A stretch of DNA of 64,000 nucleotides from Actinoplanes nipponensis (GTDB lineage Bacteria; Actinomycetota; Actinomycetes; Mycobacteriales; Micromonosporaceae): the NCBI RefSeq assembly GCF_016862275.1, contig NZ_BOMQ01000061.1, positions 124,001-188,000 on the forward strand. The letters run 5' to 3'. This document shows positions 8,395 through 16,149 of this stretch, piece after piece. The translations under genes and the position numbers were made by a program. Each line of letters begins with the position of its first letter. The first letter of the stretch is position 1. The notes under the pieces were generated by a model that saw only the letters and a list, made by a program, of their open reading frames with translations, did not search any database and was not told the origin of the DNA.

Positions 8395-9705
8395 ATGACC
8401 AAAGCACGGTGGGACGTCCGCCCCTATCTTCGCGGCCTCGTCGTCGACGCCCTGGGAATCAGCAGGCCGCCGAAGAATCCGGCACCCCCCGACAAAGGCC
8501 CGTCCATCGTCGTGCTGCCGTTCGAGAGCGAGAGCGCCGACGACGAGTACCTCACGGACGGTGTCACGCAGGACCTGACGAACAACCTCGCGCGCAGCAG
8601 CCGGGCCGTGTTCGTCATCTCCGCCGACTCCGCCTTCTCCTACAAGGGCACCAACCCCGACCCCACCAAGGTCGGCACCGAGCTCGGCGTGCGGTACATC
8701 CTGCGCGGCTCGGTGTCGCGCAGCGGCGACCGGCTCGGGATCCACGCGGAGGTCATCGAGGCCCACCCGGGCAAGACCCTGTGGTCGGAGTCGTTCGAGA
8801 CCGAGCTCACCGACACCCACGCGGTTCAGGTCGAGATCGTCGAGAAGATCCTCGGGGCGGTGGGCTTCGAGCTGGAGTCGGCCGAGCTGGAACGCTTCGC
8901 CAAGCCGCCGACCAAGCTGCGCTCGGTCGAGGCGCTGTGGCGCGGTTACTACCACATGCGCCAGCTGCACCACAAAGACCTGCTGGCGGCGCGGGCCCTG
9001 TTCCAGAGCGCCATCGACGACGACCCCCAGCTGGCCAGCGCGTACGGGCTGCTGGCGGGCACGTACACCCAGGAGCACTCGCAGGGCTGGAGCCTCGCCC
9101 CGGGCCACCTGGACCACGCCAAGGAGCTCGCCACCAAGGGCGTCCAGATCGACCCGGACGCCGGCGTCTGCCACGGCATCCTCGGCGTCGTCGAGATCTC
9201 CCGGGGCAACTGGCGCCAGGCGGTCCGGCACGAGGACCGGGCCATCGCCCTCGACCCCTGCGTGACCTGGCCGCACGCCCTGCGCGGAGTGGCCCTGGCC
9301 CAGGGCAAGCAGCGCCTGGAGGCCAGCCGCTCGATCAAGCGGGCGCTGCGCCTGGACCCCCGCCCGCCGCACGGGCTGCTGATGGCCCTGGCGTACATCA
9401 ACCTCGGCGCCGGGCGCAAAACCGAGGCGATGGACCTGCTCGAGAAGGTACGCCGGGAGAACGAGGACAACATCCTCGTCCGGATCGGACTGACCGCCTT
9501 CCACCAGCGCGAGGGCGACAAGGCGTACGCCCGCGAGCTGACCCAGCAGATCCTGCGCATCAACCCGGACATCACGGCCGAGATCGCGAAGGGTTTGATC
9601 CCCACCCTCGAACAGGTCCACCCGCGCAGCGAGGTCATCCGGTACGCCGACGACCTCGCGGCGGCCGGTCTGCCGCGCGACTCCGAGAAGGCGGGACTGC
9701 GATGA
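8395..9705 (+). CDS. TolB-like domain plus TPR protein
   Basis: The product is 436 residues from ATG 8395, with GAGGGTGAGG upstream. The frame is open from 8362 but the extra residues look random. Residues about 30-150 resemble the TolB/FlgO-like domain usually found C-terminal to adenylate cyclase or CadC-type effectors (SIVVLPFESESADDEYLTDGVTQDL, then GVRYILRGSVSRSGDRLGIHAEVIEA and LWSESFETELTDTHAVQVEI). The rest is TPR-like (LFQSAIDDDPQLASAYGLL, AIALDPCVTWPHALRGVAL, ALRLDPRPPHGLLMALAYI). There is no signal peptide or transmembrane helix. It overlaps the next P450 by four bases. A role as scaffold or regulator is speculative; I know no enzyme with this architecture. Confidence 0.7.
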   Translation: MTKARWDVRPYLRGLVVDALGISRPPKNPAPPDKGPSIVVLPFESESADDEYLTDGVTQDLTNNLARSSRAVFVISADSAFSYKGTNPDPTKVGTELGVRYILRGSVSRSGDRLGIHAEVIEAHPGKTLWSESFETELTDTHAVQVEIVEKILGAVGFELESAELERFAKPPTKLRSVEALWRGYYHMRQLHHKDLLAARALFQSAIDDDPQLASAYGLLAGTYTQEHSQGWSLAPGHLDHAKELATKGVQIDPDAGVCHGILGVVEISRGNWRQAVRHEDRAIALDPCVTWPHALRGVALAQGKQRLEASRSIKRALRLDPRPPHGLLMALAYINLGAGRKTEAMDLLEKVRRENEDNILVRIGLTAFHQREGDKAYARELTQQILRINPDITAEIAKGLIPTLEQVHPRSEVIRYADDLAAAGLPRDSEKAGLR

Positions 9706-10886
9706 GCGTCGTCTACAACCCGTTCGACCCCGCGTTCATCGCCAACCCGTACCCGGTCTTCAAGGAGCTGCGCGCCGAGGACCCGTGCCACCAGATCATC
9801 GGCGCCGACGGTGTGGTGCTGCTGACCCGGTACGACGACATCGAGCGCTTCCTGCACGACCGGGCCCGGTTCAGCGTCGACCACCGCAACCTCAAGCTGG
9901 GACCCGAGCAGGACCTGGAGTACGAGGACATCTCCGTCATCCTGTTCCGCGACCCGCCGCAGCACACCAAGTGGCGCCAGCAGCTGGCCAAGGGGCTCAC
10001 GCCCGCGCACATCGAGGCGTACCGGCCGCGGCTCACCCAGCTCATCGACGAGCACCTCGACGTGCTGGAGGAGAAGGGGCAGGCGGACTTCCTCGGCGAC
10101 GTCGCGACCCCGATCCCGTTCCAGGCCATCTGCGAGCTGCTCGGCATCCCGGTGCAGGACTGGGCCCAGGTGCACGCCTGGGTGTCGGACATCGTCAACC
10201 TGACGGAGCCGGTGGCCAGCCCGGAGGTCACCAGCGCGATCGTCCGTTCCCGCGACGAGATGCGGGCGTACCTGCGGGACGTGTGCGCCCACAAGCGCGC
10301 CAACCCCGGCAACGACGTCATCTCCCGGCTGCTCACGGTCACCACCGGCGGGTTCACCGAGGAGGAGCTGGTCAACCACGTCATGCTGCTGAACGTCTCC
10401 GCCCCGGAGCCGACGGCCAGCCACCTCGCGTACGGCATCCTCGAGCTCACCCGGCACCCGGAACAGGCCGCCGACCTCCGCGACGACCCCGACCTCGACC
10501 GCAACGCGGTCGAGGAGCTGCTCCGCTACGAGGCGCCGCTGCAGATCACCGGGCGCTACCCGCTCGAGGACATCGAGCTGCACGGCCGCACCATCAACGC
10601 CGGCACGGCGGTCGTGATGTCGCTGGCGTCCGCGAACCACGACCCGGACAAGTGGGGACCCACCGCGGACGAGCTCAACCTGCGCCGGCCGCGCGCCAAC
10701 GAGCACCTCTGCTTCGCCCGCGGCATCCACACCTGCTTCGGCGCCGCGCTCGCGCGGATGCACGGCCAGCTGACCTTCGGCCGGGTGGTCCGCCGCTTCC
10801 CGAACCTCGCGCTGGTCGAGGAGCCGACCTGGAACACCCTGCTGAACCGGCGCGGCCCGACGCAGGTGCAGGTCTCGGTCCGCTGA
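9702..10886 (+). CDS. Cytochrome P450 with atypical I-helix
   Basis: The product is 394 residues from ATG 9702 (ATGA overlap). The ExxR motif is EELLRY. The heme loop FARGIHTCFGAALARMHG holds the heme-ligating Cys345. It departs from FGxGxHxCxG at the second position. The oxygen-activation motif, normally (A/G)Gx(D/E)T(T/S), reads SAPEPTAS (234-238 = A-P-E-P-T): the acid is kept, the conserved Thr is replaced by Pro and a Thr follows. Such changes occur in P450s acting on carrier-bound substrates or doing non-hydroxylating chemistry, so it may act on a thioester-bound intermediate. That is inference. It is followed after 34 bases by a second P450 in the same operon. Confidence 0.85.
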   Translation: MSVVYNPFDPAFIANPYPVFKELRAEDPCHQIIGADGVVLLTRYDDIERFLHDRARFSVDHRNLKLGPEQDLEYEDISVILFRDPPQHTKWRQQLAKGLTPAHIEAYRPRLTQLIDEHLDVLEEKGQADFLGDVATPIPFQAICELLGIPVQDWAQVHAWVSDIVNLTEPVASPEVTSAIVRSRDEMRAYLRDVCAHKRANPGNDVISRLLTVTTGGFTEEELVNHVMLLNVSAPEPTASHLAYGILELTRHPEQAADLRDDPDLDRNAVEELLRYEAPLQITGRYPLEDIELHGRTINAGTAVVMSLASANHDPDKWGPTADELNLRRPRANEHLCFARGIHTCFGAALARMHGQLTFGRVVRRFPNLALVEEPTWNTLLNRRGPTQVQVSVR

Positions 10887-10920
10887 CCCGCCGCCGCCGA
10901 CCCCCGAAAGGCAACCGTCC

Positions 10921-12078
10921 ATGAGCTCCGCCACGGAATTCGACCCGCTCAGCCCCGCCATGCTGGAGAACCCCTTCCCGGTGTACGCCGAACTCCAGGA
11001 GAAGGACCCGGTGTTCTGGCACGAGAAGGTGGGCGCCTGGATCATCACGCGCTACGAGGACTGCCGCGACGTCCTCATGAACGCCGAGCTGTTCGTCCGC
11101 GACCCGCGCCGGGTCGGCGAGGTCTCCGGCGACACCGACGCGAGCATCCAGACCCTGGAGGCGGAGCGCCAGAGCGAGCTGCGCCGGCTCATCATCGGCT
11201 CGATCCACTCCCAGGACCTCAAGGAGATCGGCGGCAGCGTCCGGTCCTGCATCGACCGGATCTTCGACAACGTCGCGGCGGAGCCGTCGTTCGACTGGAT
11301 GGTCGAGGTGGCGGCGCCGCTCGCCGGCACGATCACGGCCGAGTTCCTCGGCGTGCGCCAGCCCGACCCGCGGATCTTCAAGGCGATCGGCGAGGGCATG
11401 GCCCGCAAGTTCGACGCGGACCTCGGCGAGAACGACGCCGAAGCGGGCCGCCGCATCCGGGAGGGCTTCGGCGCCCTCGTCGACATGTGGCTCAACGCCG
11501 AGGACACCCACGGCACGATGCTGACCCTCAAGGAACGCGCGGCCGAGCTGGGCGTACCCCTGCCGGTCATCAAGAACAGCGTCGGCCTGCTCTTCATCGG
11601 CAGCTACGGCACCATCTACGCCTCGTCCGGCAACCTGGTCCGGCTGCTCATCGAACGACCGGACGTCTTCGCCGAGCTCCGCAACCCGGACCTGCTCAGC
11701 ACCGGCATCGACGAGTTCATCCGGTACGACGGACCGACGCAGGCCACCAGCCGGGTCGCGACCCGCACGACGGAGATCCGCGGCGTGACGATCCAGCAGG
11801 GCGACCCGGTGTTCATCGTGCTGGCCGCCGCCAACCGCGACCCGGATCAGTTCCCGCGGCCGCACGAGCTGGTGCTCGACCGCAAGCCGAACAAGCACCT
11901 CGGCTTCGGCTGGGGTCCGCACTCGTGCGTCGGGTCGCTGTTCGGCCAGCTCGCCCTCGGGGAACTGGTCCGGGCCCTGCACGACGCGCCGGCGCTGCGC
12001 ATGACCGGCACGCCGGTCCGGCTCCCGACGACGACGGTACGCAGCATCGCCTCGCTGCCGGTGTCGTTCCAGGGCTGA
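10921..12078 (+). CDS. Cytochrome P450 with degenerate oxygen-activation motif
   Basis: The product is 385 residues from ATG 10921. The heme loop LGFGWGPHSCVGSLFGQLA is good (Cys336), and the ExxR motif is DEFIRY. In the I-helix the expected acid and Thr are both lost: IGSYGTIYASSGN (G227-S-Y229-G230-T231) stands where AGHETTAN is usual. C-helix residues (SELRRLIIGSIHSQDL) are also divergent. The protein is otherwise full length and the reading frame is clean, so this looks like a specialised enzyme, not a decaying one. Peroxide-type, epimerising or coupling chemistry is possible but not shown. It is the last gene of the 8395-12078 operon. Confidence 0.82.
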   Translation: MSSATEFDPLSPAMLENPFPVYAELQEKDPVFWHEKVGAWIITRYEDCRDVLMNAELFVRDPRRVGEVSGDTDASIQTLEAERQSELRRLIIGSIHSQDLKEIGGSVRSCIDRIFDNVAAEPSFDWMVEVAAPLAGTITAEFLGVRQPDPRIFKAIGEGMARKFDADLGENDAEAGRRIREGFGALVDMWLNAEDTHGTMLTLKERAAELGVPLPVIKNSVGLLFIGSYGTIYASSGNLVRLLIERPDVFAELRNPDLLSTGIDEFIRYDGPTQATSRVATRTTEIRGVTIQQGDPVFIVLAAANRDPDQFPRPHELVLDRKPNKHLGFGWGPHSCVGSLFGQLALGELVRALHDAPALRMTGTPVRLPTTTVRSIASLPVSFQG

Positions 12079-12091
12079 GGACGGAGCGGCG

Positions 12092-12130
12092 CCCGATCCC
12101 ATCCTCTTGTACAGCGGGGTGGGATCCGGG
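12092..12130 (+). terminator. Possible terminator after the P450 pair
   Basis: GATCCCA (12095-12101) pairs with TGGGATC (12120-12126), with partial extension by flanking C and G bases. The loop is about 18 bases. It lies just after the stop at 12078. The stem is short, so the call is weak. Confidence 0.35.
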
Positions 12131-12195
12131 CCGCCCATTTCCCGGCGCTGGTGGCGGCCGCTGCCATGCTTCCGGCGCCCACCGACGTGGAAGGC

Positions 12196-12234
12196 GCCGG
12201 CGCCTGGAGCCGGCGCCTGGAGCCGGCGCCCGGA
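12196..12234. repeat. Three tandem 13-bp repeats
   Basis: GCCGGCGCCTGGA occurs at 12196-12208 and 12209-12221, and with one T-to-C change at 12222-12234. Each unit contains the palindrome GCCGGC. It is in non-coding DNA after the P450 operon. Confidence 0.85.
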
Positions 12235-12389
12235 GCCAGCGGCGGTGAGCCCGGAGCGGCACGGCGCGACGAAGGTGGTTCGGTCTCGTTCGCCGGGGAA
12301 GAGCTGCCGCAGGAACTCGGCTTCGGCTCAGGCATGACCGGGCGGCGCCGGTTCACCGCGGCGGGTGCGGTTACGAGCATCACCCGATC

Positions 12390-12600
12390 CGCGACGGCAG
12401 CGGCACACCGGTCTCCATGCTCAGCTTGGGCGCCAGCGGGCGCGACATCAGTCGTGCACTCGACCTGCTCGACGGCTGCCCACCGATCGCCGGCCTCACA
12501 CGCGCCCGGTATCAAGGGCTTGGGCCGGCTGCGCTACGGCGTCGAGCGGAACTTCGCACTGCTTCATCGATCCCGCCCGCTCTCCGTGCGGTCAATGCCG
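12390..12600 (+). pseudogene. Transposase fossil (IS5-like DDE family)
   Basis: Two short stretches in different frames match consecutive parts of IS5-type transposases. The first is GSGTPVSMLSLGASGRDIS...LDLLDGCPPIAGL (about 12395-12500), like the usual D-x-x-G-T-P-L-x-V...GGNRNDVTQLLPLLDAIPPI block. The second is GIKGLGRLRYGVERNFALLHR (about 12508-12575), like the C-terminal RGxxGLGRxRWVVERTFAWLH block. The 40-50 residues usually between them, including the YADRGYD region, are missing. It is clearly dead. Recognition is by remembered family motifs, and the exact IS cannot be named. Confidence 0.65.
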
Positions 12601-12649
12601 ACCCGGCGGGATGCCGATGCATTCCTTCCCGCATCCCCACCGCGAAGGC

Positions 12650-12945
12650 TCGCCGTGCCGGCGTGCCGTTCTGGCCGTGCGGTGCCGTTCTGGCCGTGTC
12701 GTGCTGTGCCGGCGGTGCCGTGCTGGCCGTGCCGCGCCGTGCTGGCTGTGCCGGCCGTGTCGTGCCGTGCTGGCTGTGCCGTGCTGGCTGTGCCGGCCGT
12801 GTCGCGCCGTGCTGGCCGTGCCGTGCTGGCCGTGCCGGCCGTGCCGGCGGTGCCGTGCTGGCCGTACCGTGCCGTGCCGTGCCGTGCCGTGCCGGACGTG
12901 CCGTGCTGTGCCGGCCGTGCCGTGCCGTGCCGGACGTACCGGCGC
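12650..12945. repeat. Degenerate tandem-repeat tract (CCGTGCTGGCCGTGCCG-like units)
   Basis: About 300 bases are built from interleaved copies of GCCGTGCTGGC(C/T)GTGCCG and shorter GCCGTGCCGTGCC steps, with strong strand asymmetry (G/T and C rich, almost no A). Units are imperfect and of 5-17 bases. Translations in all plus frames are low-complexity (Cys/Ala/Val/Pro or Arg/Ala), so I do not regard it as coding. Spacers are absent, so it is not a CRISPR array. Confidence 0.75.
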
Positions 12946-13152
12946 GGCCTGCGCAGCGCCGCCCGTCCGGCCGGGTCGGTGACTCCACTCAGCCGTGTCG
13001 GCGGCTTCCCGGGGCCGTGCTCAGCGCTCCGTGCCATCCGGCCCCACCCCGGACCATCGTTCCGGCATAGGCGCCCGAGCGGCGGCAAGACCCCCGCTTC
13101 GGCCGAGGCGGGGCCCGCGGGTGGGCGACTGTCCCTCAGGCCCGAGGACCGA

Positions 13153-13518
13153 TCACGACCGCGACGTCGTGAGCTGCCACGTGTTCCCCCACTTGTCCCG
13201 TACCGTCGCGCGCCGGTCGCCCCACGGCATGTCCGTGGGGCTCTCCTCGGCCGTCGCTCCGGCCTCGACCGCCCGGGCGAAGGCCGCGTCGGTGTCCTCC
13301 ACCTGAACCAGCAGGAAGGCAGGCGTCGTGGTGTGCACGCCGCCGCCGTCGCTGACCAGCACGAGCGAGTCACCGAGGCGCAGCTCGACCGGGCGGTCGC
13401 CCACCGCCTCGCCCTCCGCGCCGAGGACCCGACGGAGGAAATCGGCGACGCCCGCTGGGTCGTCGGTGATGATTCTCGGCGTTACGGTCGGCCGGTTCGC
13501 TGACTCGGAGATGCCCAT
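13153..13518 (-). CDS. VOC (glyoxalase/PhnB-like) family protein
   Basis: The product is 121 residues from ATG 13518. It has the paired beta-alpha-beta-beta-beta pattern of the vicinal-oxygen-chelate fold: TPRIITDDPAGVADFLRRVLGAEGE near the N-terminus and VQVEDTDAAFARAVEAGATAEESPTDMPWGDRRATVRDKWGNTWQL near the C-terminus. The second half matches PhnB-like proteins (PxDMPWGxRxAxVxDPxGNxW). Metal-binding residues are not complete by eye, so enzyme or binding-protein roles (for example self-resistance) are both open. It is a lone minus-strand gene within the metabolite cluster, after a long non-coding tract. Confidence 0.75.
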   Translation of the reverse strand: MGISESANRPTVTPRIITDDPAGVADFLRRVLGAEGEAVGDRPVELRLGDSLVLVSDGGGVHTTTPAFLLVQVEDTDAAFARAVEAGATAEESPTDMPWGDRRATVRDKWGNTWQLTTSRS

Positions 13519-13610
13519 TGTCGCCCCTGTTCGCTCAACGCTGTCGGACGCGCCATTCTAGCGCTGCCGGAAACGCGATGCGGACGGTGTGGACACTGCG
13601 CAAAATAGCA

Positions 13611-13677
13611 GCGGGCGGCAATGCCCGCGGCCACGCCGCACCGAGCGGCGGGAATGGCAGCGGGCACTGCCGCCCGC
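13611..13677 (-). terminator. Two small GC hairpins downstream of the thioesterase gene
   Basis: GCGGGC-ggcaat-GCCCGC (13611-13628) and GCGGGC-actgcc-GCCCGC (13660-13677) are two 6-bp stems with 6-base loops. They lie just past the stop of the minus-strand thioesterase gene. They may help end its transcript. Short stems, so low confidence. Confidence 0.35.
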
Positions 13678-13702
13678 CGGCGGCGCCCGTCGAAGGGATC
13701 GG

Positions 13703-14629
13703 TCAGGAATCCCGCAGTTCGAACCAGTTCTTCTCCTTGCCCTCGTTGACCTTGGGCTCCGAGAAATCGTGGTAGGTCATCTGGGAATTGGCGGTGACGA
13801 GCAGTTCGCCGGCCTCGGTCCACAGCCGCGTGTCGGCGCCGAGGACGCCGTCGCCCACGTAGGTGCCGTTGGCGTCGGCGAGCAGCCAGCCCGCCTCGGG
13901 GTGGAAGGTGTGGAAGTCCACGGTGAGGTTCAGCGTGGGTGCGATGAACGTCAGTGGGGGAGTGAAAGGGTCGGCGACCACCGGGAACTGCATCGCCGCG
14001 GTAATGATCAGGTAGCGGCCGGCGTCGACCCACGGGTCGGTCAGGCCTTCGCCGCCGCGCATGCGCTGCCAGCCGCGGATGTGCGCGTCCCGGCGGGGCG
14101 TGTACTTCTGCTGCTCCGGGGTGAGGTGGTCGACGTTCGGGTAGTCGTGCGGGCCGTTGAGTCCCCGGATCATTCGGAACTCGATGTTCTTCCAGAACGG
14201 CTCCTCGCCCATCAGCTCGACCACGTCGCCGTCGAGGATGGTGTCCTCCAGCTCCTCCGGCCGCGGCGACTGGGGCGCCTCCCGCCAGGTCACGTTCGGG
14301 CTCCAGTGCCCGGTGGCCGCGCCCGACACCATCGCGACGAGGATGTCCTTGCCGTTCTGCGTCATCTTCACCAGATGCGAATCGGCGCGCTCGGTCTTGA
14401 GCAATGGCGTGACCTCGAGTTCGGCCGGGCCGAAAGTCGCCTCGCTCAGATAGTGGGTCGTAATGCTGACCGGTCGGAACATTGAGCTCGACGCCTGGGC
14501 GGCGCGCAGCGCGATCGCGCTCAGATAACCGCCGACCGGAACCCACATCTTCCAGTCCTCGGTGACTTCCGCTCGGTACTTTCCGTCCGCCGTCCGCTCC
14601 ACTGCGGTTTGCTGCTCTAGACTGGTCAT
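13703..14629 (-). CDS. Acyl-CoA thioesterase II-like (TesB-type double hotdog) protein
   Basis: The product is 308 residues from ATG 14629. The N-terminal hotdog shows the WVPVGGYLSAIALRAAQA helix and FRPVSITTHYLSEATFGPAELEV. The C-terminal half shows LTDPWVDAGRYLIITAAMQFP and LNLTVDFHTFHPEAGWLLADANGTYVGDGVLGADTRLWTEAGELLVTANSQM. Length fits TesB-like proteins (about 290 residues). Within a metabolite cluster it could release or edit acyl thioesters, including carrier-bound ones. It is divergent from the ABC ATPase gene. The substrate is unknown. Confidence 0.78.
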   Translation of the reverse strand: MTSLEQQTAVERTADGKYRAEVTEDWKMWVPVGGYLSAIALRAAQASSSMFRPVSITTHYLSEATFGPAELEVTPLLKTERADSHLVKMTQNGKDILVAMVSGAATGHWSPNVTWREAPQSPRPEELEDTILDGDVVELMGEEPFWKNIEFRMIRGLNGPHDYPNVDHLTPEQQKYTPRRDAHIRGWQRMRGGEGLTDPWVDAGRYLIITAAMQFPVVADPFTPPLTFIAPTLNLTVDFHTFHPEAGWLLADANGTYVGDGVLGADTRLWTEAGELLVTANSQMTYHDFSEPKVNEGKEKNWFELRDS

Positions 14630-14894
14630 AGGCGATTCCTACCATGGTGGGACCCCCGTCGAAAGCAGCGCGATATCCACCGGCGACCGGGCGGAAATCG
14701 GCCACTGGCGGCCCGCGCCGGCGGCTGCGCCGGGGGGTGTCGACTGTGGGCTTTACTCACTTGGACAGCAGCGGCGCCGCCCCGTCCGGGCGGCCGTCCG
14801 CGCTTGGCCACTCGCGGTGGGCGACCGATACGGGCTTCGATGGCAGGATGGGCGAGACCGCTGGGCCGCCCTTCGTGAGCCGCCGGGAGAGCGC

Positions 14895-15785
14895 ATGAGT
14901 GTGGAGAAAGCCTTGGGATCCGTCGCCGTCACCTCCAGTCAGCCGGCCGCGCGCGTGCGCGGGCTGCGGAAGTCCTATGGCGACGTGGTCGCGCTGCAGA
15001 ACCTCGACCTCGACATCGCCTCGGGTTCCGTGGTGGGCCTGATCGGCCGCAACGGCGCCGGTAAGACCACCGCCACCCGGTGCATCGCCGGGTTGCTGAG
15101 GCCGGACGCGGGCGAGGTGCAGATCGCCGCGAGCGCCACCCCGGGCACGTCACCCATCTCGATCGCCACCCAGGAGATCGAGCTCTACCCGGGGCTGAAC
15201 GTGGCGACCAACCTGACCTTCTTCGGGCGCATCTCCGGGGTGCCCGACCCGGAGCGGATGCTCACGGAGGTGGCGGCCGAGCTCGAGATCGAACCGCTGC
15301 TGACCAAGCTGCCCAAGGAGATGTCGATCGGGCAGCAGCGCCAGGTCCACGTGGCCGCGGCGCTCATGGCGACACCGCGGCTGCTCCTGCTCGACGAGCC
15401 GACAGCCGCCCTGGACGTCGCCGCCCGCGCGGCGGTGCTGGCCGCGGTCGAGCGACGCCGGACGGCCGGCGTGGGCGTGCTGTTCTCCAGCCACCAGCTG
15501 CGCGACATCGAGGCCGTGTGCGACTCGGTGGTGCTGATCCACGAGGGCGAGGTCATCGCGGCCGGCCGGGTCGAGGACCTGATCACCGAGTACGGCGGCG
15601 CCCGGATCGAGGTGACCGTGGACGGCAAGGTCCAGGTCATCGACGGCGAGGACATCCCCGCGGCGATCGCGCAGGTGACGGCGGGCGGTGGCCGGGTCGA
15701 GGCGGTGAACGTCATCAAGCCGTCGCTGGAGGCGGTTTTCCTCACCCTCACCGGCATGCGCGGCTCGGACGTCGAGGGCATCTGA
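14895..15785 (+). CDS. ABC transporter ATP-binding protein (DrrA/CcmA-like)
   Basis: The product is 296 residues from ATG 14895 (GGGAGA upstream). Walker A is GLIGRNGAGKTTATR, the Q-loop QEIELYPGLN, the signature MSIGQQRQV (a variant of LSGGQ), Walker B RLLLLDEPTAALD and the switch His SSHQLRDIE. The C-terminal extension resembles the DrrA-type regulatory tail (LITEYGGARIEVTVDG...SLEAVFLTLTG). It would energise export through an ABC-2 permease. No permease follows here, since the next 340 bases are repeats. The only candidate in view is the fragment at 1-402. Self-resistance or export of the cluster product is inference. Confidence 0.87.
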   Translation: MSVEKALGSVAVTSSQPAARVRGLRKSYGDVVALQNLDLDIASGSVVGLIGRNGAGKTTATRCIAGLLRPDAGEVQIAASATPGTSPISIATQEIELYPGLNVATNLTFFGRISGVPDPERMLTEVAAELEIEPLLTKLPKEMSIGQQRQVHVAAALMATPRLLLLDEPTAALDVAARAAVLAAVERRRTAGVGVLFSSHQLRDIEAVCDSVVLIHEGEVIAAGRVEDLITEYGGARIEVTVDGKVQVIDGEDIPAAIAQVTAGGGRVEAVNVIKPSLEAVFLTLTGMRGSDVEGI

Positions 15786-15797
15786 AGCCGGTAGAGG

Positions 15798-16022
15798 AGC
15801 GCCGGCGAGGGGCCCGGCAGCGCCGGGCGCCGAAGACCGGCTGAACCTGGCGGGCGCGGCGGCGAGGGACCCGGCAGCGCCCGGGCAGCAACGGCTGGGT
15901 GACCCCGGCGCGCCGGCGAGGGATCCGGCAGTGTCCGGCAGCGAGGACCGGCTGAACCTGGCGGGGCGCGACGGCGAGGGACCCGGCAGCGCCCGGGCAG
16001 CGAGGGCCGGCCCGAACCCGGT
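15798..16022. repeat. Four imperfect tandem repeats of about 55 bp
   Basis: Units begin near 15798, 15851, 15909 and 15961. Each contains CGGCGAGGG-x-CCCGGCAGCGCC and, in most, ACCGGCTGAACCTGG. A partial fifth unit (GGGCGAGGGGCCGGCATCGCC) follows about 30 bases later. The block lies directly after the ABC ATPase stop and contains a short inverted-repeat core (CCCGGCAGCGCCCGGG), so each unit could fold. It fills most of the 340-bp gap before the converging condensation-domain gene. Confidence 0.8.
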
Positions 16023-16118
16023 GGGTTCCGGGCTTCTGAATCAAGGAGGGCGCGGGCGAGGGGCCGGCATCGCCCCGTGTCGGGCGTATGGAACCCCGAT
16101 GACGCCGCCGCAGGACGA

Positions 16119-16149
16119 AGGCCCGGTCACCCTCGCGGTGACCGGGCCT
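16119..16149. terminator. Terminator hairpin overlapping the condensation-domain stop codon
   Basis: GGCCCGGTCACC (16120-16131) pairs perfectly with GGTGACCGGGCC (16137-16148), loop of 5, extended by one A-T pair. The stop codon of the minus-strand condensation gene (16127-16129) lies inside the left arm. It may end both converging transcripts. Confidence 0.75.

Noticed and set aside
12650..12945. CRISPR array
   Set aside because: Repeats are short, overlapping and degenerate, with no unique spacers and no cas genes.
12151..13503. Plus-strand open frame of 450 codons through the repeat tract
   Set aside because: It runs through a transposase fossil, a degenerate repeat and antisense to a VOC gene. 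It has no domain, so it is not a gene.
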